6,117 bases of DNA from Acidobacteriota bacterium (lineage in GTDB: Bacteria > Acidobacteriota > Vicinamibacteria > Vicinamibacterales > UBA8438): assembly GCA_011523485.1 (NCBI GenBank), contig WTGR01000203.1:1-6117 (forward strand). Reading direction: 5' to 3'. Positions 5,705 through 6,117 of this stretch are shown in pieces. How positions within the stretch are numbered: position 1 is the first letter of the stretch; each line of letters begins with the position of its first letter. The notes under the pieces were generated by a model. That model was not told the DNA's origin, ran no database searches, and saw nothing but the letters and a program-made list of their open reading frames with translations. The position numbers and the translations under genes are program-made.

Positions 5705-6117
5705 ATGCCATTCCCGATGCGGGCGTCGTCGCTGATCGCGGCCGTCACGGTCACCGCGGCCGTGTCGCTGTGCCGCGCGGACGCGGCTGCGGCCGCTGAC
5801 CGGTCGATTCTCGTGCTGGCTCCGTCGGCGGAGGACGATCGCATCGAGCCGGCACGCGAGGCCGTCGCGTTCTGGAACGCCCGGCTGGAAGAGCTCGGCG
5901 TGAACACCCGTCTGGCCGGGTCGCGGCTGGTCGTCGCCTCGCCGATCGCCCGCACCGTGGAGAACTACGCCCGCAGCGTGGCGCAGCGCGGCGTCCGCCT
6001 GCCGGGCGGGGAGGCGGAGCCGGACGCGCCGGAGGAATTGACGGGGCTGGACGCCGACATCGTGGTGCTGCTGTCGCGCCAGAACATCCTGTCGTACACG
6101 TGGCCGCTGCCGCGTAC
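5705..6117 (+). CDS. Exported protein of unknown function, N-terminal part (3' end outside window)
   Basis: The frame is open from ATG 5705 to the window edge (137 codons and 2 bases). GGAGA (5697-5701) lies 3 nt upstream; a second in-frame ATG at 5717 would give a more typical signal peptide start (MRASSLIAAVTVTAAVSLC). The hydrophobic stretch followed by an Ala-rich region (ADAAAAADRS) indicates export. The mature part begins SILVLAPSAEDDRIEPAREA, then VAFWNARLEELGVNTRLAGS, and later LDADIVVLLSRQNILSYTWP. The pattern of A(V/I)xFWNxxLxELGVxxRL followed by DxDIVVxLS resembles the N-terminal part of exported proteins from Acidobacteriota that I associate, weakly, with matrixin-like metalloproteases. 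The catalytic HExxH region, if there is one, would lie beyond the window. GC content is back to the high background level, so this is probably resident chromosome. Confidence 0.7.
   Translation, partial: MPFPMRASSLIAAVTVTAAVSLCRADAAAAADRSILVLAPSAEDDRIEPAREAVAFWNARLEELGVNTRLAGSRLVVASPIARTVENYARSVAQRGVRLPGGEAEPDAPEELTGLDADIVVLLSRQNILSYTWPLPR

Noticed and set aside
5209..5955. In-frame upstream extension of the 423-aa minus-strand protein
   Set aside because: It overlaps the 134-aa gene and the divergent exported-protein gene and looks like random translation; ATG 5208 has a good ribosome binding site and an ATGA overlap.
1..6117. CRISPR array, rRNA or tRNA gene
   Set aside because: No regularly spaced repeats and no recognisable tRNA or rRNA sequence were seen on either strand.

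Overview
The window comes from a high-GC bacterial chromosome. A DUF1552 protein followed by an exported ankyrin-repeat protein is an arrangement familiar from Acidobacteriota (Vicinamibacteria-like lineages) and, with variations, from Planctomycetota and Verrucomicrobiota. I favour Acidobacteriota, but this is inference from gene content and style, because no rRNA or other marker gene is present.

Layout. (1) Bases 1-752 (+) hold the C-terminal part of a DUF1552 protein, cut off by the window edge. (2) Bases 753-942 are a gap containing a strong 17-bp hairpin. (3) Bases 943-2493 (+) encode a secreted protein built almost wholly of ankyrin repeats. (4) Bases 2591-3751 (+) encode a complete two-domain 2'-deoxycytidine 5'-triphosphate deaminase of the dUTPase fold, with clearly lower GC (about 50% in sampled lines, against about 73% in the ankyrin gene). 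(5) On the minus strand, convergent with the deaminase, lies a compact cassette. It reads 5609 to 5205 (134-aa unknown protein with a YVGSPxHKD motif), then 5208 to 3937 (423-aa ImmA/IrrE-like protein whose zinc-binding residues are all substituted), then probably 3881 to 3765 (38-aa small ORF). The first two genes overlap by ATGA. (6) Bases 5705-6117 (+) begin a new exported protein that runs off the window, again in the high-GC style.

How the genes may work together. The outer genes (DUF1552, ankyrin protein, exported protein at 5705) look like resident chromosome encoding cell-envelope functions. The block 2494-5704 differs in base composition and looks like an insertion. It pairs a nucleotide-pool enzyme (dCTP to dUTP) with a coupled pair formed by a small unknown protein and a catalytically dead ImmA/IrrE-like protein. 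Active ImmA/IrrE proteins usually cleave repressors in mobile elements, stress responses and toxin-antitoxin-like modules. Whether deaminase and cassette form one functional system (for example phage defence or a stress switch) cannot be decided from sequence alone. The coupled pair is the best candidate for something undescribed.
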